Made by a program: the position numbers and the translations under genes. DNA of 50,851 bases from Gammaproteobacteria bacterium (GTDB taxonomy: Bacteria > Pseudomonadota > Gammaproteobacteria > Pseudomonadales > Pseudomonadaceae), in assembly GCA_018816095.1 (NCBI GenBank), contig JAHIWP010000011.1, positions 1-50,851 of the forward strand, in the 5' to 3' direction. The stretch's first letter is position 1, and each line of letters opens with the position of its first letter. The notes below the pieces were generated by a model. The model worked only from the letters and a program-made list of their open reading frames with translations. It had not been told where the DNA came from and searched no databases. Shown here piece after piece: positions 41,963 to 50,590 of this stretch.

Positions 41963-44900
41963 ATGAGCAAGCAAAAAGACCAATTTATCGCCCTGCTGGG
42001 TGAGCTCTTCCAGCTCAATCAACCTGAGCTCGACTTCGGCCTGTACCGCATCCTTCACGCCCGTAGCGCACAGATAAAGGCCTTTATTGATACCGAACTG
42101 GGTAGCGAGATCGATGCCCACTTTGCCGGCCAATCGCAAAGCAACGCCCATGACGCGTTAGAAGCTGCCCGCGTAAAAGTCGCTGAAGCCCTCGGCGAGG
42201 ACGCCTTCCTGCCTACGGGTGAACTGAAACCTGAATATCGCGGCACCAAGGTTGGCAAAGAATTCGAGCTGGCCCAGCAGCATGCCCGCGATGGCGGCGG
42301 TGTGCTGGCTGACGATGCCCAGGTATACGAACACCTGTATCGTTTCTTTAGCCGCTACTACGACAAGGGCGACTTCATGTCGAAGCGCTACTTCGTCGCC
42401 GAAAACGACAGCCGTGCCGCACCTTATGCTGTGCCCTACGATGGCCGCGAAGTCATGCTGCACTGGGCCAACAAAGACCAGTACTACATCAAATCGAGCG
42501 AGGCACTCAGCAACTTCACCTTCGATCTCACCGCAGCCCAGGCGAGGGAGCAGGGCCCGCAGAGCGGCTTCGAATTTCAGCCAGCAGCCACAGCGCCGCT
42601 GAAGGTGCATTTTCGCCTGGCCGCCGCCGCCGAGGGCGAGCACAACAACGTTAAAGAAGGCCAGGAGCGCTTCTTTATCATTCACGCTGCCGAACCGTTG
42701 AAGCTCGAAATCAACGGCCAGGGCCAGCCGGAACTTGTCGTGCAGTTCGACTACCGTCCCGATACTGAAAAATCCGGTCAGGCCGGCACCTGGCAGCAGA
42801 AGCGCCTAGCAGAGGCCGAACAGGTTGTAGGCGAGCAGCTCGCCAACCTGGTGTTTACTTACCCAGAATTGCGCGCCTTCGAGCAGCCACTGTTTGCTCC
42901 AGCACCTACCGACAAGCAGCCTAACCGTACACTGCTGGGCAAATACCTTGGGCAGTTCACCGCCCGTAACACCATGGACTACTTTATCCACAAAAACCTT
43001 GGCGGGTTCCTTCGTCGCGAGCTGGATTTCTATATCAAGAACGAGATCATCCGCCTCGACGATATCGAGGCCGCCGATGCACCGCGCGTGGATGAATACC
43101 TGAAGAAGCTGCGGGTGCTGCGCAAGATTGCCAAGCGCATTATCGACTTTCTAGCCCAACTCGAAGACTTCCAGAAGAAACTCTGGCTCAAGAAAAAATT
43201 CGTTGTCGAGACCCAGTACTGCATCACCTTGGATCGCATACCGGAAAGCTTTTATCCCGAAATCGCAGCCAATGATCAGCAACGGGAAGAGTGGGTGAAA
43301 TTATTTGCCATTGATGACATCCAGGCAGATATGGCACAACCAGGTTACAGCAAACCTCTGACTGTTGATTTTCTGCGAGCCAACCCATTTCTGACGGTCG
43401 ATACCCGCCTCCTTCACGAAGACACAAAAGCAAAGTTGCTTGCTAGCTTGACTGACCTCGATGAAAACTGCAGCGGCATTCTGTTACACGGTGATAACTT
43501 CCAAGCGCTGAATCTTGCACAAAACCGACTGCACAAGCAGATAAAAGCCGTCTATATCGACCCGCCCTACAATACAGACGCAGGGCCTATTGCATACAAG
43601 AACGGTTACCGCAGCTCGTCTTGGTGCTCACTTATGGCAGACCGGCTTGCGATCACTCCGTCCCTGATGAGCATCGATGGTGTTTTGTGCGCCACAATTG
43701 ATGATTACCAGCAACGTGAACTTAGCTACCTCATTGAACAGCAGTTCGGAAAAGACAACCTGCTTGGCACCATTGCCGTTCGTATCAACCCGTCTGGCCG
43801 CCCAGTACCAAGTGGTCTAGCGCAAGCACACGAATATGCCATTTTCGCCAGAAACACCTCAGCAGGAGAACTGGAGAAGCTTCCTCGGAGCGAAAAACAG
43901 TCCGCCCGCTACAAGCAGGAAGATGAAAATGGTAACTTTATGTGGGAGCTATTTAGGAAAAGAGGATCAAACTCAGAGCGAAAAGATCGTCCATCTCTTT
44001 TCTATCCGCTATATGTAATGGGTGAGTCAATACGCGCCCCTAAGATGAACTGGGATGAAGACAAAAGAGTATGGACAGATATAGAGCCACCAAAACAAGG
44101 CGAAGTAGTTGTCTACCCACTTGACGACTCAGGCAGTGAAAGAACTTGGAGAGGAAAGCCAAGCAATGTGGTGGGAGCGCCTGAAAACTATAAAGCAAAA
44201 ACCAACGATGATGGCAGCATTACCGTTTACTATAAATTTCGCCCAGGCTCAGAGGGTGTACTTCCTCCAACCAACTGGATTGACTCCAAGTATTCGGCAA
44301 CTGAGCACGGCACCGGCGTACTAAAACACTTCTTTACTGGGGTGAGCCCATTTACTTATCCAAAGTCAATCTATGCAGTAGAAGACTGCCTCCGTATTTC
44401 AGGACTTGGAGACTCACAATACGCTCTCGACTATTTTGGCGGATCAGGAACAACTGGGCATGCCGTAATAAATCTCAATAGAGAAGATGGCGGAAACCGA
44501 AAATACGCCTTGGTTGAAATGGGTGTTTATTTCGACACAGTTCTCAAGCCTCGCATTCAAAAAGCGGCCTATTCCAAAGACTGGAGCGAAGGAAAACCCG
44601 TATCTCGGGAAGGTGTTAGCCATTGCCTGAAATACATTCGGCTAGAGTCTTTCGAAGACACACTAAACAATCTGCAACTGCCAGAAACTTCCCGCCTAAA
44701 TGTTAGCGCGACGGACTCCAATGAGATGGCCCGCGACTACCTACTCAAATACTGGCTGGAGTTCGAAACGGCTGGTAGTCCGAGCCTGCTCAATGTGCGC
44801 GAGTTTACCGACCCCACGTCCTACAAACTCAAGGTCAAGCAGGCCGGCAGCGATGCCCAGGTAGAGAAGACCATCGATCTGGTGGAAACCTTCAACTGGC

Positions 44901-45322
44901 TGATTGGCCTGCATGTTGCCCACCTCGACCAACCGCGCCGCTATGCCATTGAGTTGGTGCGTGAGACCGATCCGGAACTACCCAAAGACCAAGATACGCG
45001 CTGGCGCTCCAGCGCCATCAAGGAACGCGATGATGGCGAATTCTGGTTCAGGGCCGTGGAGGGTCACATCCTCAGCGTACCGGGAGACGACTTGTCGCGT
45101 GAACGTGTGCTGGTGATCTGGCGCAAGCTGACCGGCGACTCCGGTCGCGATCAAGCCGCCCTTGAAGCCTGGCTGAACAAGCGCGGCATCAACCCGCGTG
45201 AAAGCGAGTACGCCTTCATCTACATCAACGGTAACCATGCCCTACCCAGCGATGGCGATGCCGCCACACGCGTGCGCCTGATCGAAGAGACCTTCGCCCT
45301 GCGTATGTGGGAGGACGCTTGA
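41963..45322 (+). CDS. long type III-like adenine DNA methyltransferase (Mod)
   Basis: A 1119-residue DNA methyltransferase. Motif IV is Y-I-D-P-P-Y-N-T (DPPYNT at 533-538), and motif I is D-Y-F-G-G-S-G-T-T-G (825-832). The order IV before I is that of beta-class N4/N6 methylases such as type III Mod and the PF01555 family. Two features are unusual. There is an about 530-residue N-terminal extension, where type III Mod normally reaches DPPY near residue 120. The segment between the motifs (43.8-44.7 kb) is AT-rich with AGA, AGG and ATA codons unlike the flanks, suggesting an acquired target-recognition region. One base separates its stop from the res start. Confidence 0.9.
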   Translation: MSKQKDQFIALLGELFQLNQPELDFGLYRILHARSAQIKAFIDTELGSEIDAHFAGQSQSNAHDALEAARVKVAEALGEDAFLPTGELKPEYRGTKVGKEFELAQQHARDGGGVLADDAQVYEHLYRFFSRYYDKGDFMSKRYFVAENDSRAAPYAVPYDGREVMLHWANKDQYYIKSSEALSNFTFDLTAAQAREQGPQSGFEFQPAATAPLKVHFRLAAAAEGEHNNVKEGQERFFIIHAAEPLKLEINGQGQPELVVQFDYRPDTEKSGQAGTWQQKRLAEAEQVVGEQLANLVFTYPELRAFEQPLFAPAPTDKQPNRTLLGKYLGQFTARNTMDYFIHKNLGGFLRRELDFYIKNEIIRLDDIEAADAPRVDEYLKKLRVLRKIAKRIIDFLAQLEDFQKKLWLKKKFVVETQYCITLDRIPESFYPEIAANDQQREEWVKLFAIDDIQADMAQPGYSKPLTVDFLRANPFLTVDTRLLHEDTKAKLLASLTDLDENCSGILLHGDNFQALNLAQNRLHKQIKAVYIDPPYNTDAGPIAYKNGYRSSSWCSLMADRLAITPSLMSIDGVLCATIDDYQQRELSYLIEQQFGKDNLLGTIAVRINPSGRPVPSGLAQAHEYAIFARNTSAGELEKLPRSEKQSARYKQEDENGNFMWELFRKRGSNSERKDRPSLFYPLYVMGESIRAPKMNWDEDKRVWTDIEPPKQGEVVVYPLDDSGSERTWRGKPSNVVGAPENYKAKTNDDGSITVYYKFRPGSEGVLPPTNWIDSKYSATEHGTGVLKHFFTGVSPFTYPKSIYAVEDCLRISGLGDSQYALDYFGGSGTTGHAVINLNREDGGNRKYALVEMGVYFDTVLKPRIQKAAYSKDWSEGKPVSREGVSHCLKYIRLESFEDTLNNLQLPETSRLNVSATDSNEMARDYLLKYWLEFETAGSPSLLNVREFTDPTSYKLKVKQAGSDAQVEKTIDLVETFNWLIGLHVAHLDQPRRYAIELVRETDPELPKDQDTRWRSSAIKERDDGEFWFRAVEGHILSVPGDDLSRERVLVIWRKLTGDSGRDQAALEAWLNKRGINPRESEYAFIYINGNHALPSDGDAATRVRLIEETFALRMWEDA

Positions 45323-45323
45323 G

Positions 45324-48300
45324 ATGGCTCGCGCCCCGCGAAAAAGTAAAGTTCAGCCACCACTGGTAGCCAGCCACTTTCAGGATGCGCTGGTACTCAA
45401 TCAGTATCTGATCAGCCTGTTTGGCATCGATCCGCTGGCGACTCATAGGGATGAAGGTCGCCCGGTGCGGCCACTGGAGATCATCGCCAAGTCGCTGCGC
45501 AGCGCTGAGCCGGGCATCGGCCCGGACGGCAAGCACCGTTTTCTGACGAAGCTGATTTCGCACCTGCCGCCCCATGCAACACTGACTCCGGTTGAGCTGG
45601 AGCGTTACGACGCCAACCTGGTGGCTCACACGCGGGCCATCAATGCCCGGCGCAAGCACAAGGGAGACATCGCCTGGAAGTACTTCCAGTGGCTGACTCT
45701 GCTGTTTGTTGAAATCTACCTCGACCGCTACTTCAATGACCGTCAGGGGCTCTGTGCGGCGCTCAATGAATTTATTGAGCGCTTCAACCAGCACCACCAG
45801 GGCCAAGGACGCGAAACGGGCATCGGTGCTTATGCTGTTGAAGACCTCAACAAGCTCTGCCTGCAAAACGCCACAGGCAGCGGCAAGACGTTGCTCATGC
45901 ATGTGAATTTGCTGCAGTTTTCCCAGCATGCGCGGGCGACCGGCCAGGCCGATGCTTTCAGCCGGGTCATTGTGCTGTCGCCGAACAAACGCCTGTCTGA
46001 GCAGCACGAGCGAGAGCTACGCGAGAACGGCTTTTACCCGGAGCCACTGCGCCAGGAAAGCGACCTGATCTCACGCGGGCAAAACGCCCTCGATGTGCCG
46101 CTGCTGACCGAAATCACCAAGCTGGCGGACGAACAGAAGGTCAAGCAGATGGCCGTCGACAGCTTTGGCGATGGCAACCTGCTGCTGGTGGACGAAGGCC
46201 ACCGAGGCATGAGCGGCAGCGACTGGAAAAGTAAGCGTGACAAGCTGGCGGCCAAGGGCTTCACCTTCGAGTACTCGGCCACCTTCAAGCAGGCAGTCAA
46301 GGCTGCCAATGACCGCGTATTGGCTGAAAGCTACGCCAAAGCCGTGCTGTTCGATTACAGCTACCGCTATTTCTATGCCGATGGCTATGGCAAGGACTAC
46401 CGAATATTCAACCTGCCCAAGGATGAACTGGCCCACAAGGACATCTACCTGACCGCTGCCCTGTTAGGGTTTTATCAGCAGCTGCGCATGTTCACCGAGG
46501 CGGGCAATCGCTATACCGGCTACAACCTGGAAAAGCCCTTGTGGGTCTTTGTCGGTGCCAGCGTCACCGGGCGCAAGGTCGATGAGGAAAGCGTATCGCC
46601 GTCCGATGTGGCACAGATCCTCGACTTCCTGGCGCGCTTCCTCGCCCACCGGGAAGATTTCACCGCCCTTATTCACACCGTGCTCAACGGCAACAGCCAG
46701 CAGACAGGCCTGGTCGATGCCCAAGGCCACGATATCTTCGTACAGTCCTTCCCCTACTTGAAAGGTCTGAAGCAAAGCGCAGCACAGCTCTATGCCGACA
46801 TCTGCCAGCGCCTATTTCATGCGCCTGGCGGCGGTCACTTAGTGGTTGAGCGCGTGAAAGGTGACAGCGGCGAGTTGCTGCTGAAGGTTGGCGAAGCCGA
46901 CCAACCCTTTGGCGTCATCAACGTCGGCGATGCGGCGGCGTTGGCCAAGCATGTGCAGGACGAGCTGGAAGACAAACACTCCTTGGCCGAGGTACGCCCC
47001 AGCGAGTTTGGCGAGCCGGTGTTTGGCGACGTACACAAGCCCACCTCGCCTATTCACATGCTGGTCGGCTCGAAGAAGTTCATTGAAGGTTGGGACTGCT
47101 GGCGAGTATCCAGCCTCGGCTTGATGCGCATGGGTCAAAGCGAAGGCGCACAGATCATTCAGCTGTTCGGGCGCGGCGTGCGCTTGAAAGGCAAAGACAT
47201 CAGCTTGATGCGTACCAGCCGTTACCAGCCGGTGAATCCACCAAAGGATATCCACTTCCTGGAAACGCTGAACGTGTTCGGCGTGCAGGCTGACTTTATG
47301 GCGACCTTCCGCGACTTCCTCGAAAGCGAAGGCCTGCCGCCAAATGATGCACCGCATGTTGAGGAAATCACCCTCAACGTCACCCACGACTTTGGCCAGA
47401 AGCTGAAGATCCTGCGCTCCAAGTTCCGCAAGGACACCCAGGAGCAGTACGACTTCCGAAAGCATGGCCCCATTGTAGATTTCAGCATCGGAGCTCTCCC
47501 GCCTGGCCTGACCAAGGGGGGAATGCCCTTGGTGGTTGACCGCTTCCCACGGCTGCAAATGATCCAGGCCAAAGAGGTTGTGGGCCAGGCTCCTGAGGCA
47601 GCCGACAACCCACCACGTCACTTCGATGCATTGCGCCTGTCGATGCTCGACTGGGACAAGTTGTGGTTCGATCTGGAGCGCTTTCGTCGCCAGCGGCACC
47701 TGGACAACATCATCGTTAAAGCTGAAGCGCTACGCCCATTGTTGGAGACCCCAGACTGGTATCGCGTCCTGGTGCCCGCGCACTGGTGGGCACCGTCGAT
47801 GGCCAACCTGCGTCACTGGCAATCGATAGCCTTCGAACTGCTCTGCGGTGCCCTGGAGCGCTGCTTCAATCACCAAAAGCGCAAATACCTCGATCCGCGC
47901 ATGGAACTGGTTCTGCTCACCCGCGAGAACGAAAACCTGCCGGGTGACGACATCAATTACCAGTTGATCGTCGAGGCTACCGAGCAGTACCTGATCGACG
48001 ACATCAAAGCGCTGAAAGAAGAGCTCGCCCAGGTCGGCTGGCGTGACCATGGCCACGTCCAAGGCCTAAGGCTGGATGCTCACCTCTATGAGCCGCTGCT
48101 TTCCAGCGAGAAGGTGAAGATCCAGCCTGTCGGCCTTAACAAGTCCGAGTTTCAATTCGTCGAAGACTTGCGCCTCTGGCTGGTGGCCAACGAAACGAAT
48201 CTTGCTGAACGTGGAGAGCGCATCTTCCTGCTGCGCAACCTGGCCAAGCAGGGCGTCGGTTTCTTTGAGGCTGGCAATTTCTATCCCGACTTCATCCTCT

Positions 48301-48602
48301 GGTGTTTGAAGTCGGATGGCAGTCAGCGCATCTGCTTTATCGACCCGCACGGACTGGAACACGAAGGCCCTGGCAGCGACAAAATCCAGCTCTCGCAAAA
48401 CATCAAGGATCTGCAGGCGCGCCTGAATGATCCTGGGGTCACGCTGGAGTCGGTCATCCTGTCACCGAGCACGAACCGCATACGCATCCAACACCTGTGG
48501 AGTCAGCAAGGATTGCCAGCCCCAGATCTGAATGCATTGCATGTTTTCTTCATCGGGGAACCAGACTACATCGGCAAGGTGATGGAGCTGGTGTCCGCTT
48601 AG
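45324..48602 (+). CDS. type III restriction Res-like helicase/endonuclease
   Basis: A 1092-residue superfamily 2 protein of the type III restriction subunit class. Walker A is A-T-G-S-G-K-T (about 183-189), motif II is D-E-G-H (290-293), and motif VI is Q-L-F-G-R-G-V-R. The C-terminal end has a PD-(D/E)xK-like arrangement: Y-P-D-F-I-L-W with Asp989, then F-I-D-P-H-G with Asp1007 and His1009. His stands where Lys is normally found, so nuclease activity is plausible but not certain. It starts one base after mod and must be co-expressed with it. Together they would form a methylate/cleave pair that the helicase and Fic protein assist. Confidence 0.88.
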   Translation: MARAPRKSKVQPPLVASHFQDALVLNQYLISLFGIDPLATHRDEGRPVRPLEIIAKSLRSAEPGIGPDGKHRFLTKLISHLPPHATLTPVELERYDANLVAHTRAINARRKHKGDIAWKYFQWLTLLFVEIYLDRYFNDRQGLCAALNEFIERFNQHHQGQGRETGIGAYAVEDLNKLCLQNATGSGKTLLMHVNLLQFSQHARATGQADAFSRVIVLSPNKRLSEQHERELRENGFYPEPLRQESDLISRGQNALDVPLLTEITKLADEQKVKQMAVDSFGDGNLLLVDEGHRGMSGSDWKSKRDKLAAKGFTFEYSATFKQAVKAANDRVLAESYAKAVLFDYSYRYFYADGYGKDYRIFNLPKDELAHKDIYLTAALLGFYQQLRMFTEAGNRYTGYNLEKPLWVFVGASVTGRKVDEESVSPSDVAQILDFLARFLAHREDFTALIHTVLNGNSQQTGLVDAQGHDIFVQSFPYLKGLKQSAAQLYADICQRLFHAPGGGHLVVERVKGDSGELLLKVGEADQPFGVINVGDAAALAKHVQDELEDKHSLAEVRPSEFGEPVFGDVHKPTSPIHMLVGSKKFIEGWDCWRVSSLGLMRMGQSEGAQIIQLFGRGVRLKGKDISLMRTSRYQPVNPPKDIHFLETLNVFGVQADFMATFRDFLESEGLPPNDAPHVEEITLNVTHDFGQKLKILRSKFRKDTQEQYDFRKHGPIVDFSIGALPPGLTKGGMPLVVDRFPRLQMIQAKEVVGQAPEAADNPPRHFDALRLSMLDWDKLWFDLERFRRQRHLDNIIVKAEALRPLLETPDWYRVLVPAHWWAPSMANLRHWQSIAFELLCGALERCFNHQKRKYLDPRMELVLLTRENENLPGDDINYQLIVEATEQYLIDDIKALKEELAQVGWRDHGHVQGLRLDAHLYEPLLSSEKVKIQPVGLNKSEFQFVEDLRLWLVANETNLAERGERIFLLRNLAKQGVGFFEAGNFYPDFILWCLKSDGSQRICFIDPHGLEHEGPGSDKIQLSQNIKDLQARLNDPGVTLESVILSPSTNRIRIQHLWSQQGLPAPDLNALHVFFIGEPDYIGKVMELVSA

Positions 48603-48788
48603 AAGATCGCCAGGGCAATGATTTCTCTGAAATGCGAAGGGGCTGTGCTGTTCATTAAAACAAGGCACGGACGGTACGGCTCTTTGCGGGAGGATAGCGC
48701 CCGTGGACAAAAATTCCGGTCTGGCCTGCCTACCCGCTAGGCAGATCACTGCGCGCAGCTCTGACGCGCCAACACTGGCGTCTTCAAT

Positions 48789-48818
48789 AGATTAAATAAG
48801 ATTAAAGAAGATTAGAGG
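48789..48818 (+). repeat. three 10-bp AT-rich direct repeats (probable DNA unwinding element)
   Basis: AGATTAAATA, AGATTAAAGA and AGATTAGAGG follow without gaps. AT-rich direct repeats next to a DnaA box and iterons are the standard unwinding element of plasmid origins. Confidence 0.7.
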
Positions 48819-48871
48819 CGCTCAGCTATTTCTGCAGCCCTTGTAGAACCTGGGCTGCAGCCATTTTACCC

Positions 48872-48880
48872 TGTGGATAA
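48872..48880 (+). promoter_or_regulatory. DnaA box of the iteron origin
   Basis: TGTGGATAA, the strict consensus in reverse orientation, lies five bases before the first iteron and 54 bases after the AT-rich repeats. Confidence 0.75.
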
Positions 48881-48884
48881 AAAA

Positions 48885-48966
48885 GTCAGTGCAACGGTAC
48901 TTTATAGTCAGCGCAACGGCAAATCCTAGCCAATGCAACGGTAGTGGATAGCCAACGCAACGGTAC
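48885..48966 (+). repeat. plasmid-type replication origin: four iterons at 22-bp spacing
   Basis: Four copies of GYCARYGCAACGG begin at 48885, 48907, 48929 and 48951, each exactly 22 bases apart, two helical turns. They read GTCAGTGCAACGGTAC, GTCAGCGCAACGGCAA, GCCAATGCAACGGTAG and GCCAACGCAACGGTAC. Iterons of this spacing bind the replication initiator side by side, as TrfA does on RK2. The last copy ends at the stop codon of the rep gene. With the DnaA box and AT repeats this makes a full oriV. Confidence 0.85.
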
Positions 48967-49856
48967 TACTTTTGACCTTTTGCGGATTTCGACTTGCGCT
49001 GCAAATGACGGAGCTGACTATCGCTTGGTACCTGTTCGACGTGAACATTGCCGTTGTGAATTCGATAGCTGAATGCTTTTTGATGTGTGGCACGGGCATG
49101 AGCAAGGGAGTCCAGTGCTCTGCGCAAGTTTTGCTCCGCGCTTTGGGTAGACCTGTCAGTACTGCCAGCCATTTGCATGAGTGTTTTGATCGAAACAGGA
49201 AATGGTTCAGCATGACTGGAGTAGTAGCCATGTAGCCACTGCGCTAGGGGCTTACTGTTGAGTAGTCGGCGGATGCTCCAGTCGACCCAAGTAATACCCT
49301 TTTTGTCAAAGAGGCTGTATAGCGCTGGGTTGAGGACCACCACCAACTCTTCCGTCGATTCGTCTCGGTAGGTCGCGTCTACCAAGCTACCCGTGTAAGG
49401 GTAGCGAAAGTCGATAATTTCAACCTTTGACGTCTCCAGCTTTGCCAAGCATTTGTAGAGGTTTTTACGGTTAGCGCCAGTGTCAGTTTTATGTTGCAGC
49501 TTGAGCAGCGAATAAGCGCTTGTCCGAAGTGGCAGGTTGAGGCGATTACCCCGGGCCAGATGCAGGAGCGTGATCCATACGTCATGATCAGCCTGATTGA
49601 GTTGCGGCCCTGTATACCTTATGCGGGTCGGGCTCTGCGCGAAAATCTCCTCCTTCACCAAATCCTGGCTTGATCTGCTGGAGCTGAACAGTGCTGAGCG
49701 CAGTAAAATATTAGGCACTCCACGGTGTGAATCGGGCCAGCTGGGTAGCTTGCGACCATCCAGGCCCTCAGTCGGTTTAACGGAGGAGGAGCGACTCAAG
49801 GCAGCTTCGGCCATTCGCGCAACTTTGTTACTAGTCGTCCTGGCTTTGGACGACAT
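48966..49856 (-). CDS. TrfA-like plasmid replication initiator
   Basis: A 296-residue replication initiation protein of the TrfA family. The conserved block G-V-P-N-I-L-L-R-S-A-L-F, R-I-R-Y-T-G-P-Q-L-N-Q-A-D-H-D-V-W and L-L-H-L-A-R marks the initiator fold. A disordered N-terminal tail (about 1-50) precedes it, and the C-terminus is basic (R-K-S-K-S-A-K-G-Q-K). It should bind the iterons at its own 3' end and load the helicase DnaB. It is shorter than RK2 TrfA (about 382 residues) but like the chromosome-borne relatives. The start is uncertain: ATG at 49856 or GTG at 49880, both with weak ribosome sites. It converges with res across the origin. Confidence 0.85.
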   Translation of the reverse strand: MSSKARTTSNKVARMAEAALSRSSSVKPTEGLDGRKLPSWPDSHRGVPNILLRSALFSSSRSSQDLVKEEIFAQSPTRIRYTGPQLNQADHDVWITLLHLARGNRLNLPLRTSAYSLLKLQHKTDTGANRKNLYKCLAKLETSKVEIIDFRYPYTGSLVDATYRDESTEELVVVLNPALYSLFDKKGITWVDWSIRRLLNSKPLAQWLHGYYSSHAEPFPVSIKTLMQMAGSTDRSTQSAEQNLRRALDSLAHARATHQKAFSYRIHNGNVHVEQVPSDSQLRHLQRKSKSAKGQK

Positions 49857-50058
49857 TGGTATCTGATAGCGCTCTCCCACGTTTCAGGCCATTCGCAGAG
49901 GTGATACTTGATGGCGAAACTCGAAACGGTCTAGAGCTACGGCGCACGAACCCAACACCAAAGTCACTGATGCACGCATGACGACTGAACCTCGGATTTG
50001 CAGGCGCAAGCACGCCCGCAAACCATCTGCTGGTCTGTAAAAAATCTGTAGTGGGGGC

Positions 50059-50090
50059 GGCTGCCTGATGCGGAGCTTCCGTAGGCAGCC
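50059..50090. repeat. strong hairpin downstream of the alpA-like gene
   Basis: GGCTGCCT and AGGCAGCC pair around an inner CGGA / TCCG stem. It lies 7 bases past the alpA stop. No immediate T-run follows on the reverse strand, so it may be a processing or weak termination structure for alpA. Confidence 0.5.
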
Positions 50091-50096
50091 TTTAGA

Positions 50097-50270
50097 TCAC
50101 TTGATCAGTGCAACTACTTGCGAAACTTGTTCAGGAGTCCACAGCAATCGGCGGCGCAGACGACCTGGCTGGGGGAACCCTGGGACATCTCGGCGCAGAC
50201 GCCATAGGGTGGTTTGACTGCAGCGCAGTAACTGACACAGCTCGGGGGTGGTGAGAAACGTATTGGGCAT
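50097..50270 (-). CDS. AlpA-like helix-turn-helix regulator
   Basis: A 57-residue DNA-binding protein of the AlpA/MerR-type excisionase family: L-T-T-P-E-L-C-Q-L-L-R-C-S-Q-T-T-L-W-R-L-R-R-D-V-P-G-F-P-Q-P, ending with a basic wing and W-T-P-E-Q-V. In P4-like islands and ICEs such proteins activate the integrase or act as a directionality factor. The start MPNTFLT is set by AGGAG 8 bases upstream. That site is one arm of an inverted repeat, suggesting translational control. It lies upstream of rep on the same strand, 240 bases apart, as is common in integrative elements. An integrase should be close but is not in the window. Confidence 0.85.
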   Translation of the reverse strand: MPNTFLTTPELCQLLRCSQTTLWRLRRDVPGFPQPGRLRRRLLWTPEQVSQVVALIK

Positions 50271-50275
50271 AAAAA

Positions 50276-50301
50276 GTACTCCTGGTTTGATCTGGGAGTA
50301 C
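50276..50301 (-). promoter_or_regulatory. inverted repeat covering the alpA ribosome binding site
   Basis: GTACTCC and GGAGTAC, seven bases each, separated by 12 bases. The arm nearest the gene contains the AGGAG ribosome site of alpA. Folded as RNA it would hide the site; as DNA it could be an operator. Confidence 0.5.
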
Positions 50302-50508
50302 GGTGCCATCTCCTGAAATTGTTTTGGGCCGTTATTCGACCACATTGTTGTCAGTTTAAGATTTTTTGCTAAGGGCGGCGCTTGTGCGCGGCTCGCCCTA
50401 GGTAGCGGCCTGAGAAGTTCGATCAAACACGGCGCGTTATTGACCCCTACTAACCCTATCGATGCCTGAGCCTGGCCATCAGCACAAATAATTAGTATTG
50501 GCGGGTTC

Positions 50509-50536
50509 GTTGCCGTAATGGAGGACAAACGGCAAC
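50509..50536. repeat. inverted repeat copy 1 (GTTGCCGT-N12-ACGGCAAC)
   Basis: Perfect 8-bp arms with the spacer AATGGAGGACAA. The whole unit is repeated with two changes at 50593-50620. Two copies 84 bases apart suggest binding sites for one protein. Confidence 0.65.
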
Positions 50537-50590
50537 ACAAGAAACCAATCTGGGGGGGGCAGCAGGGGGAAAAATACGGCCTACGTTGAC

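Noticed and set aside
37725-48602. DISARM or BREX assignment of the defence cluster
   Set aside because: drmA/drmB/drmC, pglZ, brxC and brxL-type genes are absent; only the Snf2 helicase recalls DISARM.
48885-48966. CRISPR array or transcription-factor array reading of the 22-bp repeats
   Set aside because: Repeats are only four, with 6-base spacers and next to a rep gene, DnaA box and AT repeats, which fits iterons; no cas genes are present.
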